Origin: an uncultured Lachnospiraceae bacterium
Lineage (GTDB): Bacteria > Bacillota > Clostridia > Lachnospirales > Lachnospiraceae
Length of the DNA: 43,694 nt
Assembly: GCA_947626985.1 (NCBI GenBank)
Contig: CANQUG010000030.1
Span: forward strand, 1 to 43,694
Reading direction: 5' to 3'
The first letter of the stretch is position 1, and the number at the start of each line of letters is the position of its first letter. Both the position numbers and the translations under genes were made by a program. Positions 7,814-15,792 of this stretch are shown piece after piece. The notes under the pieces are model-generated. The model made no database searches. It was not told where the DNA came from and saw only the letters and a list, made by a program, of their open reading frames with translations.

Positions 7814-8152
7814 ATGAGAAAAACCAGGGCTGTAAGCTCTTCCGATTCTATAAAAAAGATGAGGCCGGCTTTGTCCCCGGAAGCCAGAGAAAACCAGATG
7901 ATATCTTTGGCAATGGATCTTGCCGAACAGCAGATACGGGATGGTACTGCTTCTTCTCAGCTTATAACCGAATTTGTCAAACGGGGATCAACCAAAGCAA
8001 GATTGGAAAAAGAGATCCTTGAAGAACAGAAAGGATTGATCGAAGCCAAAATACAGGCCATGCAGTCAGCACAGAGGATTGAAGAGCTTTACGCTAAGGC
8101 GATGGATGCATTTAGAAGCTACAGCGGACAAGGAGTTCCACCAGATGATTAA
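7814..8152 (+). CDS. Conserved phage protein (possible packaging/DNA-binding accessory)
   Basis: 112 residues, mostly helical. LSPEARENQMISLAMDLAE opens a helical region followed by a putative short helix-turn-helix (SSQLITEFVKRGSTKARLE) and a long charged helix. Proteins of this pattern lie next to HNH nuclease and terminase genes in clostridial phages (recollection), so a small-terminase-like or packaging role is possible but unproven. AAAGGAGG lies about 8 bases before the ATG. It overlaps the HNH gene by 8 bases. Confidence 0.68.
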   Translation: MRKTRAVSSSDSIKKMRPALSPEARENQMISLAMDLAEQQIRDGTASSQLITEFVKRGSTKARLEKEILEEQKGLIEAKIQAMQSAQRIEELYAKAMDAFRSYSGQGVPPDD

Positions 8153-8555
8153 AACATATTCTGAATTAATTACGCTCCCAACTTTTGAAGAACGTTATCG
8201 TTATCTCAAACTTTCAGGTGCTGTAGGAAAAGACACGTTTGGATTTAAGCGATGGCTGAATCAGGAGTTCTATCATTCCGACGAATGGCTGCGTTTCAGA
8301 AACAAAATCGTCATCCGGGACAACGGCTGCGATCTGGCATTTCAAGGGTTCGAGATTAATGAGTCGGTTCTTATTCATCATCTTAATCCAATTACCTATG
8401 AAGATATTCTTAATCGAAATCCCTGTATTTTTGATCCAGATAATGTGGTCTGTACCAAACTTTCCACGCATAATGCGATTCATTACGGAAGTGAAGGTCT
8501 GTTAATCAATCGGCCAGTTGTGAGGGAAAAGAATGATACCTGTCCATGGAAGTAA
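8145..8555 (+). CDS. HNH endonuclease
   Basis: 136 residues with an HNH fold. LIHHLNPITYED holds the first histidines and the C-terminal part FDPDNVVCTKLSTHNAIHYG gives the DN..C..S..H.A.H pattern. HNH proteins beside terminase genes assist cutting of concatemeric DNA during packaging in HK97-like phages, which fits the position here about 3 kb before terL. The ATG at 8145 overlaps the stop of the previous gene and follows AAGGAG inside it, indicating coupled translation. A further upstream in-frame start (8079) is unlikely. Confidence 0.85.
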   Translation: MIKTYSELITLPTFEERYRYLKLSGAVGKDTFGFKRWLNQEFYHSDEWLRFRNKIVIRDNGCDLAFQGFEINESVLIHHLNPITYEDILNRNPCIFDPDNVVCTKLSTHNAIHYGSEGLLINRPVVREKNDTCPWK

Positions 8556-8562
8556 AAACATG

Positions 8563-8615
8563 CAAAGAGGGACGTGTGTTGGTGCTTTCTTTATTAAAGC
8601 CACGTCCCTCTGTCG
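8563..8615 (-). terminator. Terminator-like hairpin for the 29-residue minus-strand gene
   Basis: AGAGGGACGTG (8566-8576) pairs perfectly with CACGTCCCTCT (8601-8611) over 11 bp, with an inner GCTTT/AAAGC stem. Read on the minus strand it lies just past the stop at 8617 and is followed by TTTGCATGTTTTT, so it terminates the minus transcript; it may also slow transcription from the + strand. Confidence 0.65.
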
Positions 8616-8616
8616 G

Positions 8617-8706
8617 TTATCTGGTCCTCAGTGAAGCTTTGTGCGTAATAGTCCTATGCCCGGCTTGACTTTTGGACACAGAAACCTTTGCAGGTGCTCG
8701 TCTCAT
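8617..8706 (-). CDS. Very small basic protein, 29 residues
   Basis: Reads MRRAPAKVSVSKSQAGHRT then ITHKASLRTR and stop. It contains five Arg, three Lys, two His and no acidic residue, so it would bind nucleic acid or acidic partners. Support for a real gene: AGGGAGGTGG about 6 bases before the ATG on the minus strand, and an 11-bp hairpin plus T-rich tract directly after the stop. It is one of only three minus-strand genes. Family unknown. A chance short frame is the alternative, but the complete signal set argues against it. Confidence 0.5.
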   Translation of the reverse strand: MRRAPAKVSVSKSQAGHRTITHKASLRTR

Positions 8707-8818
8707 TGTTGCCACCTCCCTTCGTATTGATGAATCAATCATGTGCTACAGGAGACTATATGATACGGCACCTGTAAAGGATAATAACATTGATAAGAAA
8801 TAGGAGAGGAGGGTACGT

Positions 8819-9172
8819 ATGGAGAGTATACTGAACTCAGTCAAAAAGCTACTCGGAATTGCGGAAGAGTACACGCAATTCGATACCGATCTGGTTATAG
8901 ATATTAATTCTGTTTTTTCAATTCTGACTCAGCTCGGAGTTGGCCCCCAAGATGGTTTCTCAATCAGCGATGAGAGTACAGTATGGGGTGACTTTCTTCA
9001 AGATAAAACCCTACTTGAGTTTGTAAAAACTTACATGTACCTGAAGGTAAAGCTTCTGTTTGATCCTCCTTTAAGTTCGGCAGTTATGAATTCTATAACT
9101 CAATTAATCAGCGAATTGGAGTGGAGGATTAATGTTGCCGTTGACCCAGGATGGGAGGAAATTCCAGAGTGA
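8819..9172 (+). CDS. Head-tail connector-like protein (gp6-type)
   Basis: 117 residues, helical. MESILNSVKKLLGI then FDTDLVIDINSVFSILTQLG, VKTYMYLKVKLLFDPP and a final helix (ELEWRINVA) match the pattern of HK97 gp6-like adaptor proteins, which form the ring under the portal. GAGAGGAGGG precedes the ATG. Its place before terminase and portal is unusual for classic HK97 gene order but is seen in clostridial siphophages (recollection). Fold recognition would confirm it. Confidence 0.7.
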   Translation: MESILNSVKKLLGIAEEYTQFDTDLVIDINSVFSILTQLGVGPQDGFSISDESTVWGDFLQDKTLLEFVKTYMYLKVKLLFDPPLSSAVMNSITQLISELEWRINVAVDPGWEEIPE

Positions 9173-9175
9173 TAA

Positions 9176-9209
9176 TCGCACGAAAAACATGCCCTTTAAT
9201 GAAGAGAGA
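9176..9209 (+). promoter_or_regulatory. 34-nt repeated intergenic element, copy B
   Basis: Identical to copy A (3464-3497) except for one base (TTTAATG in place of TTTTATG). It begins three bases after the stop of the connector-like gene and precedes a short structured, terminator-ended segment without a gene. Its near-perfect conservation 5.7 kb from copy A implies selection or recent duplication. Confidence 0.55.
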
Positions 9210-9293
9210 AGGAAGTAAGAGAGACGAATGTTGTTGGTGAAAATCCAACCTTCTACGAGGAGTTCGATCCTCCCTCGTAGCCTTTTCTTTTTT
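9210..9293 (+). ncRNA. Candidate small RNA between element B and a terminator
   Basis: No open frame with a ribosome site fits here. Two hairpins are seen: GTTGG/CCAAC (about 9233-9249, 7-base loop) and CTACGAGG/CCTCGTAG (9253-9260 and 9273-9280), the second followed by CCTTTTCTTTTTTT. With the putative promoter element directly upstream, this looks like a transcription unit of about 80 nt. A tRNA was considered and rejected. Existence of the RNA is inference. Confidence 0.4.
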
Positions 9294-9294
9294 T
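9253..9294 (+). terminator. Rho-independent terminator
   Basis: The 8-bp stem CTACGAGG/CCTCGTAG with a 12-base interior that can extend as GGAG/CTCC, followed by CCTTTTCTTTTTTT. It ends the short unit before element copy C. Confidence 0.7.
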
Positions 9295-9327
9295 CGCAAA
9301 ATAATCATCTCCTTTAATGAAAAGAGA
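9294..9327 (+). promoter_or_regulatory. 34-nt repeated intergenic element, copy C (diverged)
   Basis: TCGCA then a diverged middle then CCTTTAATGAAAAGAGA. It matches copy B at about 27 of 34 bases; the ends and the CCTTTAATGAA core are kept. It lies directly after a terminator and 33 bases before the ATG at 9360, consistent with a promoter for that gene. Confidence 0.5.
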
Positions 9328-9359
9328 AGAAACTTTAATTCTTGAAAGGAGATTTTATT

Positions 9360-9722
9360 ATGAAAGAGCGTATTGAAATTGTAGATTTTCAGAAGGAAGC
9401 GAAGAGACGTCAGAGGAAGGCGAAAATTCAGAGCACATTAAACAGTGTTGGAAAATGGATTGGAAATAACAAAGAAATGATTCTGATTCTCGGCCCGGCA
9501 GCGCTTGGAACGACCACAGCTGGAATAAAAGCAGTGAGCAAGCATGTGTCACAGGGAAAAGAGAAGAAACTGAAAGAAAATTATTGTTATGATCGGTCAT
9601 TAGGCCACTACTGGAAATTGCGCAGGGAATTGACAAATTCTGAATGGGTGGAAATCGACAGAAGAAAGAACAATGGAGAGAGATTGGCAGACATTTTGGA
9701 AGAATTGAAAGTGTTAAAGTGA
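9360..9722 (+). CDS. Conserved phage protein with one hydrophobic segment
   Basis: 120 residues. A basic N-terminal region (KEAKRRQRKAK) is followed by one hydrophobic stretch, MILILGPAALGTTTAGIKAV, which may be a membrane helix or buried helix. The C-terminal YDRSLGHYWKLRREL and GERLADILEELKVLK segments look conserved. ATG 9360 has AAAGGAG about 10 bases upstream; the TTG at 9342 overlaps that site and is rejected. It is alone between element C and a terminator. Family known to me only as hypothetical phage protein. Confidence 0.65.
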   Translation: MKERIEIVDFQKEAKRRQRKAKIQSTLNSVGKWIGNNKEMILILGPAALGTTTAGIKAVSKHVSQGKEKKLKENYCYDRSLGHYWKLRRELTNSEWVEIDRRKNNGERLADILEELKVLK

Positions 9723-9738
9723 ATCGAAAAAAAGAACG

Positions 9739-9778
9739 AAAGACTGTGAGATCAACACGGTCTTTCTTCTTTTGCTTG
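9739..9778 (+). terminator. Rho-independent terminator
   Basis: GAAAGACTGTG pairs with CACGGTCTTTC (11 pairs, one G-U) around a 7-base loop, followed by TTCTTTTG. It ends the 9360-9722 gene. Confidence 0.75.
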
Positions 9779-9804
9779 GTTTATTATCTGGAGGTTAAAT
9801 TAAG

Positions 9805-10707
9805 ATGGACGAAATGGTGTATAACTATTTATCCCATCATGGCATTCTCGGTCAGAAGTGGGGCGTTCGGAATGGTCCGCCTTATCCTTTAGGCGGAGGA
9901 GATTACACTGCACGGGAAAAGAGAGAGATTTATAAGAAAAGGAAACAGCGAAACAGTATCTACAATAAAAAGCATTTCGACGAGGTGTTGAGCGCTGACA
10001 AAACAACTCTCAGCACTCTTTCTTATGATAAAAACAGAACACAAAATACAAACATGTTTTATGCAACTCATGATATATTTGACAAAGCTCAGTATACTGC
10101 TCTGTTTAATCGAAAAGCCCCGCAAGCTGTATATGATAAAAATGGAAAATACATTGGAACTAATTTCTGCCTGAAATTTCGGATTAACAATTCGTTAAAG
10201 CAAAATGTGAAGGTTGCCAGTGAAGATTCCGGAGCGGAGTTGTTTGCGCAGTTGTATAAGAAAGATCGGGATTTTTACAATTTTGTGACAGATAAAAACC
10301 GGATGCAAAGTTATTTTGTAAGTGACAAGTATAAGTTCAGAGGATATCGGGAATCCAAAGCTGTCCTTGAAAAATTGAAGGACAAAGACTATGAACCAAC
10401 TGAAGATGATATCAAAACATTATATCGGATGTTTAATTATGTCGTACCTTATGACGGTCAGGGAAATGCACGTTCTGGAAAAGATGTTTACACGCAGCGA
10501 ACGAAGTTTTTTAATGCCTGTAAAAAGGCAGGATACGGTGCTGTTCTTGACACTAATGACGCCATATACGGAGGATTCAAGGCAAAGTCGCCGGTAATCA
10601 TGTTCGATATGGAACAAATAATTCCCAAGAATGTGTATCAAACAAAAATGAGTGACAAGAGAGTTGCTGAACTTATGCTTTGGGGCAGAAAGATGATGGG
10701 TTTATAA
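9805..10707 (+). CDS. HHG-tagged phage protein, possible ADP-ribosyltransferase-like domain
   Basis: 300 residues. Residues 6-30 are the tag YNYLSHHGILGQKWGVR continuing NGPPYPLGGGDY, shared at DNA level with genes at 10732, 14045 and 14569. After a basic linker comes a domain with NTNMFYATHD, RKAPQAVYDKNGKYIG, VASEDSGAELF and a C-terminal KAGYGAVLDTNDAIYGG...SPVIMFD segment. The latter recalls the end of ADP-ribosyltransferase folds (a G-Y-x-A-x-x-D...P-x-I-x-F pattern), but the catalytic signature is not clear. GGAGG lies upstream of the ATG. The tag suggests a virion-associated protein; the enzymatic idea is weak inference. Confidence 0.7.
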   Translation: MDEMVYNYLSHHGILGQKWGVRNGPPYPLGGGDYTAREKREIYKKRKQRNSIYNKKHFDEVLSADKTTLSTLSYDKNRTQNTNMFYATHDIFDKAQYTALFNRKAPQAVYDKNGKYIGTNFCLKFRINNSLKQNVKVASEDSGAELFAQLYKKDRDFYNFVTDKNRMQSYFVSDKYKFRGYRESKAVLEKLKDKDYEPTEDDIKTLYRMFNYVVPYDGQGNARSGKDVYTQRTKFFNACKKAGYGAVLDTNDAIYGGFKAKSPVIMFDMEQIIPKNVYQTKMSDKRVAELMLWGRKMMGL

Positions 10708-10731
10708 ATTGAAGAGGGAGGACCTTTACAT

Positions 10732-11247
10732 ATGGATGAAATGACGTATAACTATTTATCTCATCATGGCATTCTCGGTCAGAAGTGGGGTGTAAGAAGA
10801 TACCAGAATAAAGATGGTACATTGACTGAAGAAGGTAAAAAACGCTATGACCGTGATGTACGAGAAAATCTCGCAAAAAAGAAGGATAATCGTATTGATA
10901 CCTCAAAACCGGATCCGAACAGATGGGTCAAAGAAGATCTAAAACGGACGAAAGATGCTGTGGACGCAAGTTCCAATCTCATGAGACAGATGAATGATGT
11001 TGAGATGCGTACGCGAAAATCACAGATGGATTTGTCACAGATGAGTGACAAAGAGCTCAGGGATAAAATAAACAGAAAGCTTTTGGAGCAGCAATACGAA
11101 AAACTTTACTCCGACCTGAATCCGGAAACTATTTCAAAGGGTCGTGCATATGTTCACGATATTTTGGAGGTTGCCGGCACAGTTCTTGGTTTGACAAGTT
11201 CTGCATTGGGCATAGCTTTGTCAATTAAAAACCTGACGTCTTCATAA
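10732..11247 (+). CDS. HHG-tagged phage structural-type protein
   Basis: 171 residues. The tag is YNYLSHHGILGQKWGVRR followed by YQNKDGTLTEEGKKRY, the long form seen in clostridial phage minor head proteins (recollection). The middle is a charged helical region (DPNRWVKEDLKRTKDAVDAS...LSQMSDKELRDKI) and the C-terminus has a hydrophobic helix (EVAGTVLGLTSSALGIAL) that may insert into membrane. GAGGGAGG precedes the ATG. It may be ejected with DNA or sit inside the capsid; this is inferred from the tag and position. Confidence 0.72.
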   Translation: MDEMTYNYLSHHGILGQKWGVRRYQNKDGTLTEEGKKRYDRDVRENLAKKKDNRIDTSKPDPNRWVKEDLKRTKDAVDASSNLMRQMNDVEMRTRKSQMDLSQMSDKELRDKINRKLLEQQYEKLYSDLNPETISKGRAYVHDILEVAGTVLGLTSSALGIALSIKNLTSS

Positions 11248-11317
11248 AGCGTTTCTTGATGATACCGGTTGCTGATTATCGAAATATTTCAAAATGGCTT
11301 CTAAACAGAAATAACAG

Positions 11318-11373
11318 CCCTTAACTTTTGCGCAGCTAAGAGCTGTCAGGTTAAGCCGCGCTATTAAATAGCG
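11318..11373. terminator. Nested inverted repeats between convergent genes
   Basis: CTTAAC (11320-11325) pairs with GTTAAG around an inner CAGCT/AGCTG stem, and CGCTATTAAATAGCG at 11359-11373 is a second palindrome overlapping the 3' end of the minus-strand gene. There is no long T tract on either strand, so it is a weak bidirectional terminator at best. Confidence 0.35.
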
Positions 11374-11564
11374 TCAAAGGCTTCTGCGGCAGCGAATAAC
11401 GTTTCAGTTTTAAAACCGTGTTTCGCCGCTTTTTTTGTCTGCGCGATAGCAGACTTGCCATGAAGTTTAGCAAAACGCCAGGCTTCTGCCGGATGTTGAT
11501 CAGTATATATGTTGGCTTCGTTAATAGACATATTTCTGATTTCTTCATTAGTCAATCTGGCCAT
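11364..11564 (-). CDS. Small hypothetical protein (minus strand)
   Basis: 66 residues: MARLTNEEIRNMSINEANIY, then TDQHPAEAWRFAKLHGKSA and an Ala/Lys-rich helical C-terminus. AGGAAGGAGGG lies a few bases before the ATG at 11564, which is why this start is preferred to the in-frame ATG at 11594. It is convergent with the HHG-tagged gene at 10732 and divergent from terL, so it is transcribed independently of the late operon. Family unknown; regulation or host-range interference are possibilities only. Confidence 0.6.
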   Translation of the reverse strand: MARLTNEEIRNMSINEANIYTDQHPAEAWRFAKLHGKSAIAQTKKAAKHGFKTETLFAAAEAFDAI

Positions 11565-11651
11565 TACACTCCCTCCTTCCTGTTTAGAAGTCATTTTTAA
11601 ATATTTTGATAATTAGCACTCTAACACGTTTTACGAAAGGATTACAAACAT

Positions 11652-13397
11652 ATGGCATTATCTAACACAGCCGTTCCGAAATACTACGGCATGTTTCGAG
11701 ATGCCGTATTGCGTGGAGAAATCCCCATATGTCGGAAGATAGACCTTGAAATGCAGCGTATTGATGAGCTGATTGCGGACAGAGGAATCTATTACGATGA
11801 TGAAGCGGTGGAAGGATGGATTCGTTACTGTGAAGGTGAAATGACCCTGACAGATGGCTCTGATCTGATTCTTCTGGACAGCTTCAAACTATGGGCGGAG
11901 GAAATTTTCGGATGGTATTACTTCGAAGAACGAAGTGTCTATGAACCAAATGAAGATGGACATGGCGGACATTACGTAAATAAGTGGATAAAGAGAAGGC
12001 TTATTAATAAACAGTATCTTATCGTTGGCAGAGGAGCCTCCAAATCATTATACGAGTCATGTATTCAAAGTTATTTTTTAAACATTGATACTTCCACAAC
12101 TTATCAGATGACAACCGCCCCTACAATGAAACAGGCAGATGAAGTTATGGCACCGATTCGTACTGCCATAACCCGCTCCCGGGGACCGCTCTTTGCTTTC
12201 CTTACAGAGGGTTCTTTGCAGAATACAACAGGGTCAAAGGCAAATCGTGTGAAGCTCGCTTCTACCAAAAAGGGAATTGAAAATTTTCTGACCGGTTCCA
12301 TTTTGGATATTCGTCCGATGTCGATTGATAAATTGCAGGGTATGAGACCAAAGGTAGCTACTGTTGATGAATGGCTTTCCGGGGATGTTCGGGAAGACGT
12401 AATTGGTGCAATCGAACAGGGAGCTGCCAAGGTAGATGACTGGCTGATTGTTTCTGTTAGTTCAGAAGGAACTGTACGAAACGGAAGCGGCGATACAATC
12501 AAAATGGAATTAATGAAGATTCTCAAAGGAGAATATCGTGACATTCATACTTCTATTTGGTGGTATCAGCTGGATTCCATTGATGAAGTTGGAAGACCGG
12601 ATTTGTGGCTGAAGGCGAATCCTAATCTGGGAAAGACTGTGAGCTACGATACCTATCAGAGAGAAGTGGAAAGAGCTGAAAATGCACCTGCTACAAGAAA
12701 TGATACCCTTGCAAAAAGGTTCGGTCTTCCAATGGAAGGTTATACTTATTATTTTACTTATGAGGAAACCTTACCTCATCGGAAAAGAGAATTCTGGCAA
12801 ATGCCCTGCTCTATGGGCGCAGACTTGTCGCGGGGGGATGATTTCTGTAATTTCACGTTTCTGTTTCCTCTTCAGGGTGGAAGTTTTGGTGTGAAAACAA
12901 GAGCATATATTACAGAGCTGACCTTAATGAAGCTTCCAGGAGCCATGCGGAGCAAATATGATGAGTTTATTGAAGAAGGCAGCCTTATCGTTATGGACGG
13001 AGCTGTTCTGGACATGATGAAGGTGTATGAAGATCTGGATGATTACATCAACAGATCCGGATATGATGTTCGCTGCTTTGGATACGATCCTTATAATGCA
13101 AAAGAATTTGTCGAGCGCTGGGCTACGGAAAATGGCCCGTTCGGAATCGAGAAGGTAATCCAGGGTGCCAAAACAGAATCCGTCCCATTGGGAGAACTGA
13201 AGAATTTATCAGAGGAACGTATGCTTTTGTTTGATGAAAAACTTATGTCGTTCTGTATGGGGAACTGCATTACTACCGAAGATACCAATGGGAACAGAAA
13301 GCTATATAAGAAACGAGGAGACCAGAAAATAGATGCAGTTGCAGCCATGATGGATGCTTTTGTAGCGTACAAACTTAACAGAGATGCGTTTGAGTAA
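11652..13397 (+). CDS. terL: Terminase large subunit
   Basis: 581 residues, the normal length for a Terminase_1/HK97-type TerL, the ATP-driven DNA packaging motor and nuclease. ATPase: VGRGASKS (about residues 125-132) is the Walker A variant and VATVDEW (about 235-241) is Walker B with the catalytic Glu. Nuclease: MGADLSRGDD, FGYDPYNA and GDQKIDAVAAMMDAF provide the acidic metal ligands. The ATG follows GAAAGGA. It lies divergent from a small minus-strand gene, so a promoter should lie within 11565-11651. No small terminase is obvious; the 7814 gene is the best candidate. Confidence 0.95.
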   Translation: MALSNTAVPKYYGMFRDAVLRGEIPICRKIDLEMQRIDELIADRGIYYDDEAVEGWIRYCEGEMTLTDGSDLILLDSFKLWAEEIFGWYYFEERSVYEPNEDGHGGHYVNKWIKRRLINKQYLIVGRGASKSLYESCIQSYFLNIDTSTTYQMTTAPTMKQADEVMAPIRTAITRSRGPLFAFLTEGSLQNTTGSKANRVKLASTKKGIENFLTGSILDIRPMSIDKLQGMRPKVATVDEWLSGDVREDVIGAIEQGAAKVDDWLIVSVSSEGTVRNGSGDTIKMELMKILKGEYRDIHTSIWWYQLDSIDEVGRPDLWLKANPNLGKTVSYDTYQREVERAENAPATRNDTLAKRFGLPMEGYTYYFTYEETLPHRKREFWQMPCSMGADLSRGDDFCNFTFLFPLQGGSFGVKTRAYITELTLMKLPGAMRSKYDEFIEEGSLIVMDGAVLDMMKVYEDLDDYINRSGYDVRCFGYDPYNAKEFVERWATENGPFGIEKVIQGAKTESVPLGELKNLSEERMLLFDEKLMSFCMGNCITTEDTNGNRKLYKKRGDQKIDAVAAMMDAFVAYKLNRDAFE

Positions 13398-13450
13398 TGC
13401 CATGTAATATATGTCTGAGATCAACGCTATAATATAAAAGGGGATTTACA

Positions 13451-14030
<580 letters not shown>

Positions 14031-14044
14031 AAAGGAAAATCAAA

Positions 14045-14563
14045 ATGGATAAATTAGTATATAACTATTTATCCCATCATGGAATTAAAGGTCAGAAGTG
14101 GGGTGTAAGAAGATACCAGAATAAAGATGGTACCTTAACATCTGCCGGTAGAAAGAGATATGGTGGGGGAACGAAACGTGCTAACAAAAAGGCACAGGAG
14201 GAGAGAGCAAAACTTGTCGATCAGGCAAATCATATGGCTGAGACGGAGAAAACACAGGCTAAGTACGATAAGGAGTATTATCAACTTCTTCAAAAAGAAG
14301 GCGAACATGGAGAAACAATGAAAGCTCTGTATGGCGATGATTCGGATGATGAAATAAAAAACATATGGGGAGAATCTCTGAAAGATCTATGGAATGAGGA
14401 TATATCCTACTACATGGAAGCTGAAGCATCCTCTATTCGCCGTGGCGAGAAATATACGAAATACGCAAAGGAACTTATGAATATGGATATATCTAAAGCT
14501 TCCAAAAAAGAAGTAACCAAACGGGCAAACAAATTATTGTTTGATATAATGAATGAGGAGTAA
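14045..14563 (+). CDS. HHG-tagged phage protein
   Basis: 172 residues. The N-terminus is YNYLSHHGIKGQKWGVRR plus YQNKDGTLTSAGRKRYGG, nearly identical in DNA to the tag of the 10732 gene. The rest is a highly charged helical domain (KAQEERAKLVDQANHMAE..., ISYYMEAEASSIRRGEKY...) with no membrane segment and no known catalytic motif. GAAAGG and the AATCAAAATGG start context precede the ATG. The following HHG gene starts 6 bases after its stop. It is probably a virion or cargo protein by analogy. Confidence 0.72.
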   Translation: MDKLVYNYLSHHGIKGQKWGVRRYQNKDGTLTSAGRKRYGGGTKRANKKAQEERAKLVDQANHMAETEKTQAKYDKEYYQLLQKEGEHGETMKALYGDDSDDEIKNIWGESLKDLWNEDISYYMEAEASSIRRGEKYTKYAKELMNMDISKASKKEVTKRANKLLFDIMNEE

Positions 14564-14568
14564 ATCGG

Positions 14569-15448
14569 GTGCCAAATGAACTATACCATCATGGAATCAG
14601 AGGTCAGAAGTGGGGAGTTCGAAATGGACCGCCATATCCATTAGGTTCATCCGATCATTCTGCATCAGAAAAGAGAGCCAATTGGCAAAAAAAAATCTCT
14701 TGACAAAGGAAAAAAGAATAGCAATACTGATCAGCAGACCGGTGGAAGTGCTGCTGCCGCTATTCTCACGGCATCACTATATGTTGGATTATACGCAACA
14801 GTTAAATTCAGTAGTCTCGTAAAAAACAAGGTTCTCATGAATAAGGGAAAAAAACTTGTTCAGCAGCTTATGCAAGAGAATGCATCTGACAATAAATCAT
14901 CCAAAAGTATTGATTCAAAAGATATTAATCCTTTACATGGAACTATGAATTGCGGAGCTTGTTGTATAGCAGAAGAAATGAGAATACGAGGAGTATCCTG
15001 CGCGGCTAAGAACATTAACGGAATGCTTATTGCGGATGTAGCTGCCTGTTTTAAAGGGGAAGATGAAAATACCTTTGACAGATTATCACCTGATTGCATT
15101 TCTGAAACGGGTAACGGAAAAGAAACGCGGGATAATATTAGCGCAGAAATTGCAAAGAAATATCCTGAAGGTTCAAGGGGATGTATGTATATGCCAATGT
15201 GGTTCGGCAATCACTTCATAACTTGGGAAGTTAAGGACGGTAAAACAAATTTCAAGAATCCGCAAGATTCGAAAGTTGATTTAACAAACGAGTGCTTTTC
15301 TGCTATGATAAAGAGTGGAACTTCTGGAGCAGATTGGGTTGGCATCAGAACTATGCGTTGGGATAATCTAGAATTTAACAAAGATTTAACGGACGAAGTT
15401 CTGTATACAGATCAGGGTTCACTGAACAAGAGGTTTTATACCGAATAG
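14569..15448 (+). pseudogene. HHG-tagged papain-like (Tox-PL-type) protein, frame broken in an A9 run
   Basis: It begins GTG with LYHHGIRGQKWGVRNGPPYP and stops at 14701 after an A9 run (14687-14695). With eight A the frame continues for a total of about 292 residues: a hydrophobic helix (AAAILTASLYVGLYATV) then a domain with NCGACCIAEEMRIRG (candidate nucleophile Cys), and GNHFITWEVKDGKTNFKNPQ (candidate His and Asn/Asp). This order is that of papain-like toxin domains (Tox-PL) of polymorphic toxins. The second part could instead start at the ATG at 14837. Slippage on A9 or a sequencing error could restore it. Confidence 0.68.
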
Positions 15449-15477
15449 CAATACGATCACAGAAAGGAGAGTAAACT

Positions 15478-15741
15478 ATGACAGCGGTACAGGCATGGAA
15501 CAAACTGTCTGATTATTTAAGAAAATCGGACAAAAATGAGTATGCCCCCGAAACAATTGCTGAATGTAAAGATTGTTTTGTTTTTTCAATTCGTTTAAAA
15601 GACGATCCTCCCGGAACCTCAACCGGAATTAATCCTTATATCGTATACAAGATAACAGGGAAAGTTCTTAACGACCGCAGCTTGAAAATTGTTCCTAAAA
15701 TGAAGCCGATCAGAATGATCAATCCGAGAACCGTAGGTTAA
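15478..15741 (+). CDS. Small protein after the papain-like gene (possible partner/immunity)
   Basis: 87 residues starting MTAVQAWNKLSDYL. The segment DCFVFSIRLKDDPPG followed by INPYIVYKITGKV resembles small YrhB/Imm35-like proteins with an 'F.FS...G...Y.V.K.TGKV' pattern, often found beside toxin domains (recollection). It starts 29 bases after the papain-like frame with AAAGGAG 6 bases before the ATG, and ends at a terminator. The immunity idea is inferred from position and vague resemblance only. Confidence 0.6.
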   Translation: MTAVQAWNKLSDYLRKSDKNEYAPETIAECKDCFVFSIRLKDDPPGTSTGINPYIVYKITGKVLNDRSLKIVPKMKPIRMINPRTVG

Positions 15742-15759
15742 AGGCCTGCGGTTTTTTTT
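15728..15759 (+). terminator. Rho-independent terminator
   Basis: AACCGTAGG pairs with CCTGCGGTT (9 pairs, one G-U) around a 7-base loop, followed by eight T. The stem overlaps the end of the 15478 gene and separates the HHG cluster from the portal gene. Confidence 0.85.
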
Positions 15760-15792
15760 ATGCCTGAAAATAAAAAGGAGGCAAAAATCAAA

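Noticed and set aside
9215-9285. tRNA-like segment with GTTGG/CCAAC stem and GTTCGATC loop
   Set aside because: No matching 5' acceptor arm, no U33 in the loop, and the GTTCGATC part belongs to the terminator stem; treated as a small RNA candidate instead.
11613-11621. TTAGCACTC, half of the CIRCE heat-shock operator
   Set aside because: The second half (GAGTGCTAA) at 9-base spacing is absent.
13428-13433. TATAAT as a promoter for the HHG-tagged gene at 13451
   Set aside because: Perfect -10 but no -35 at the right distance and it would start transcription almost at the ribosome site; not convincing enough to list.
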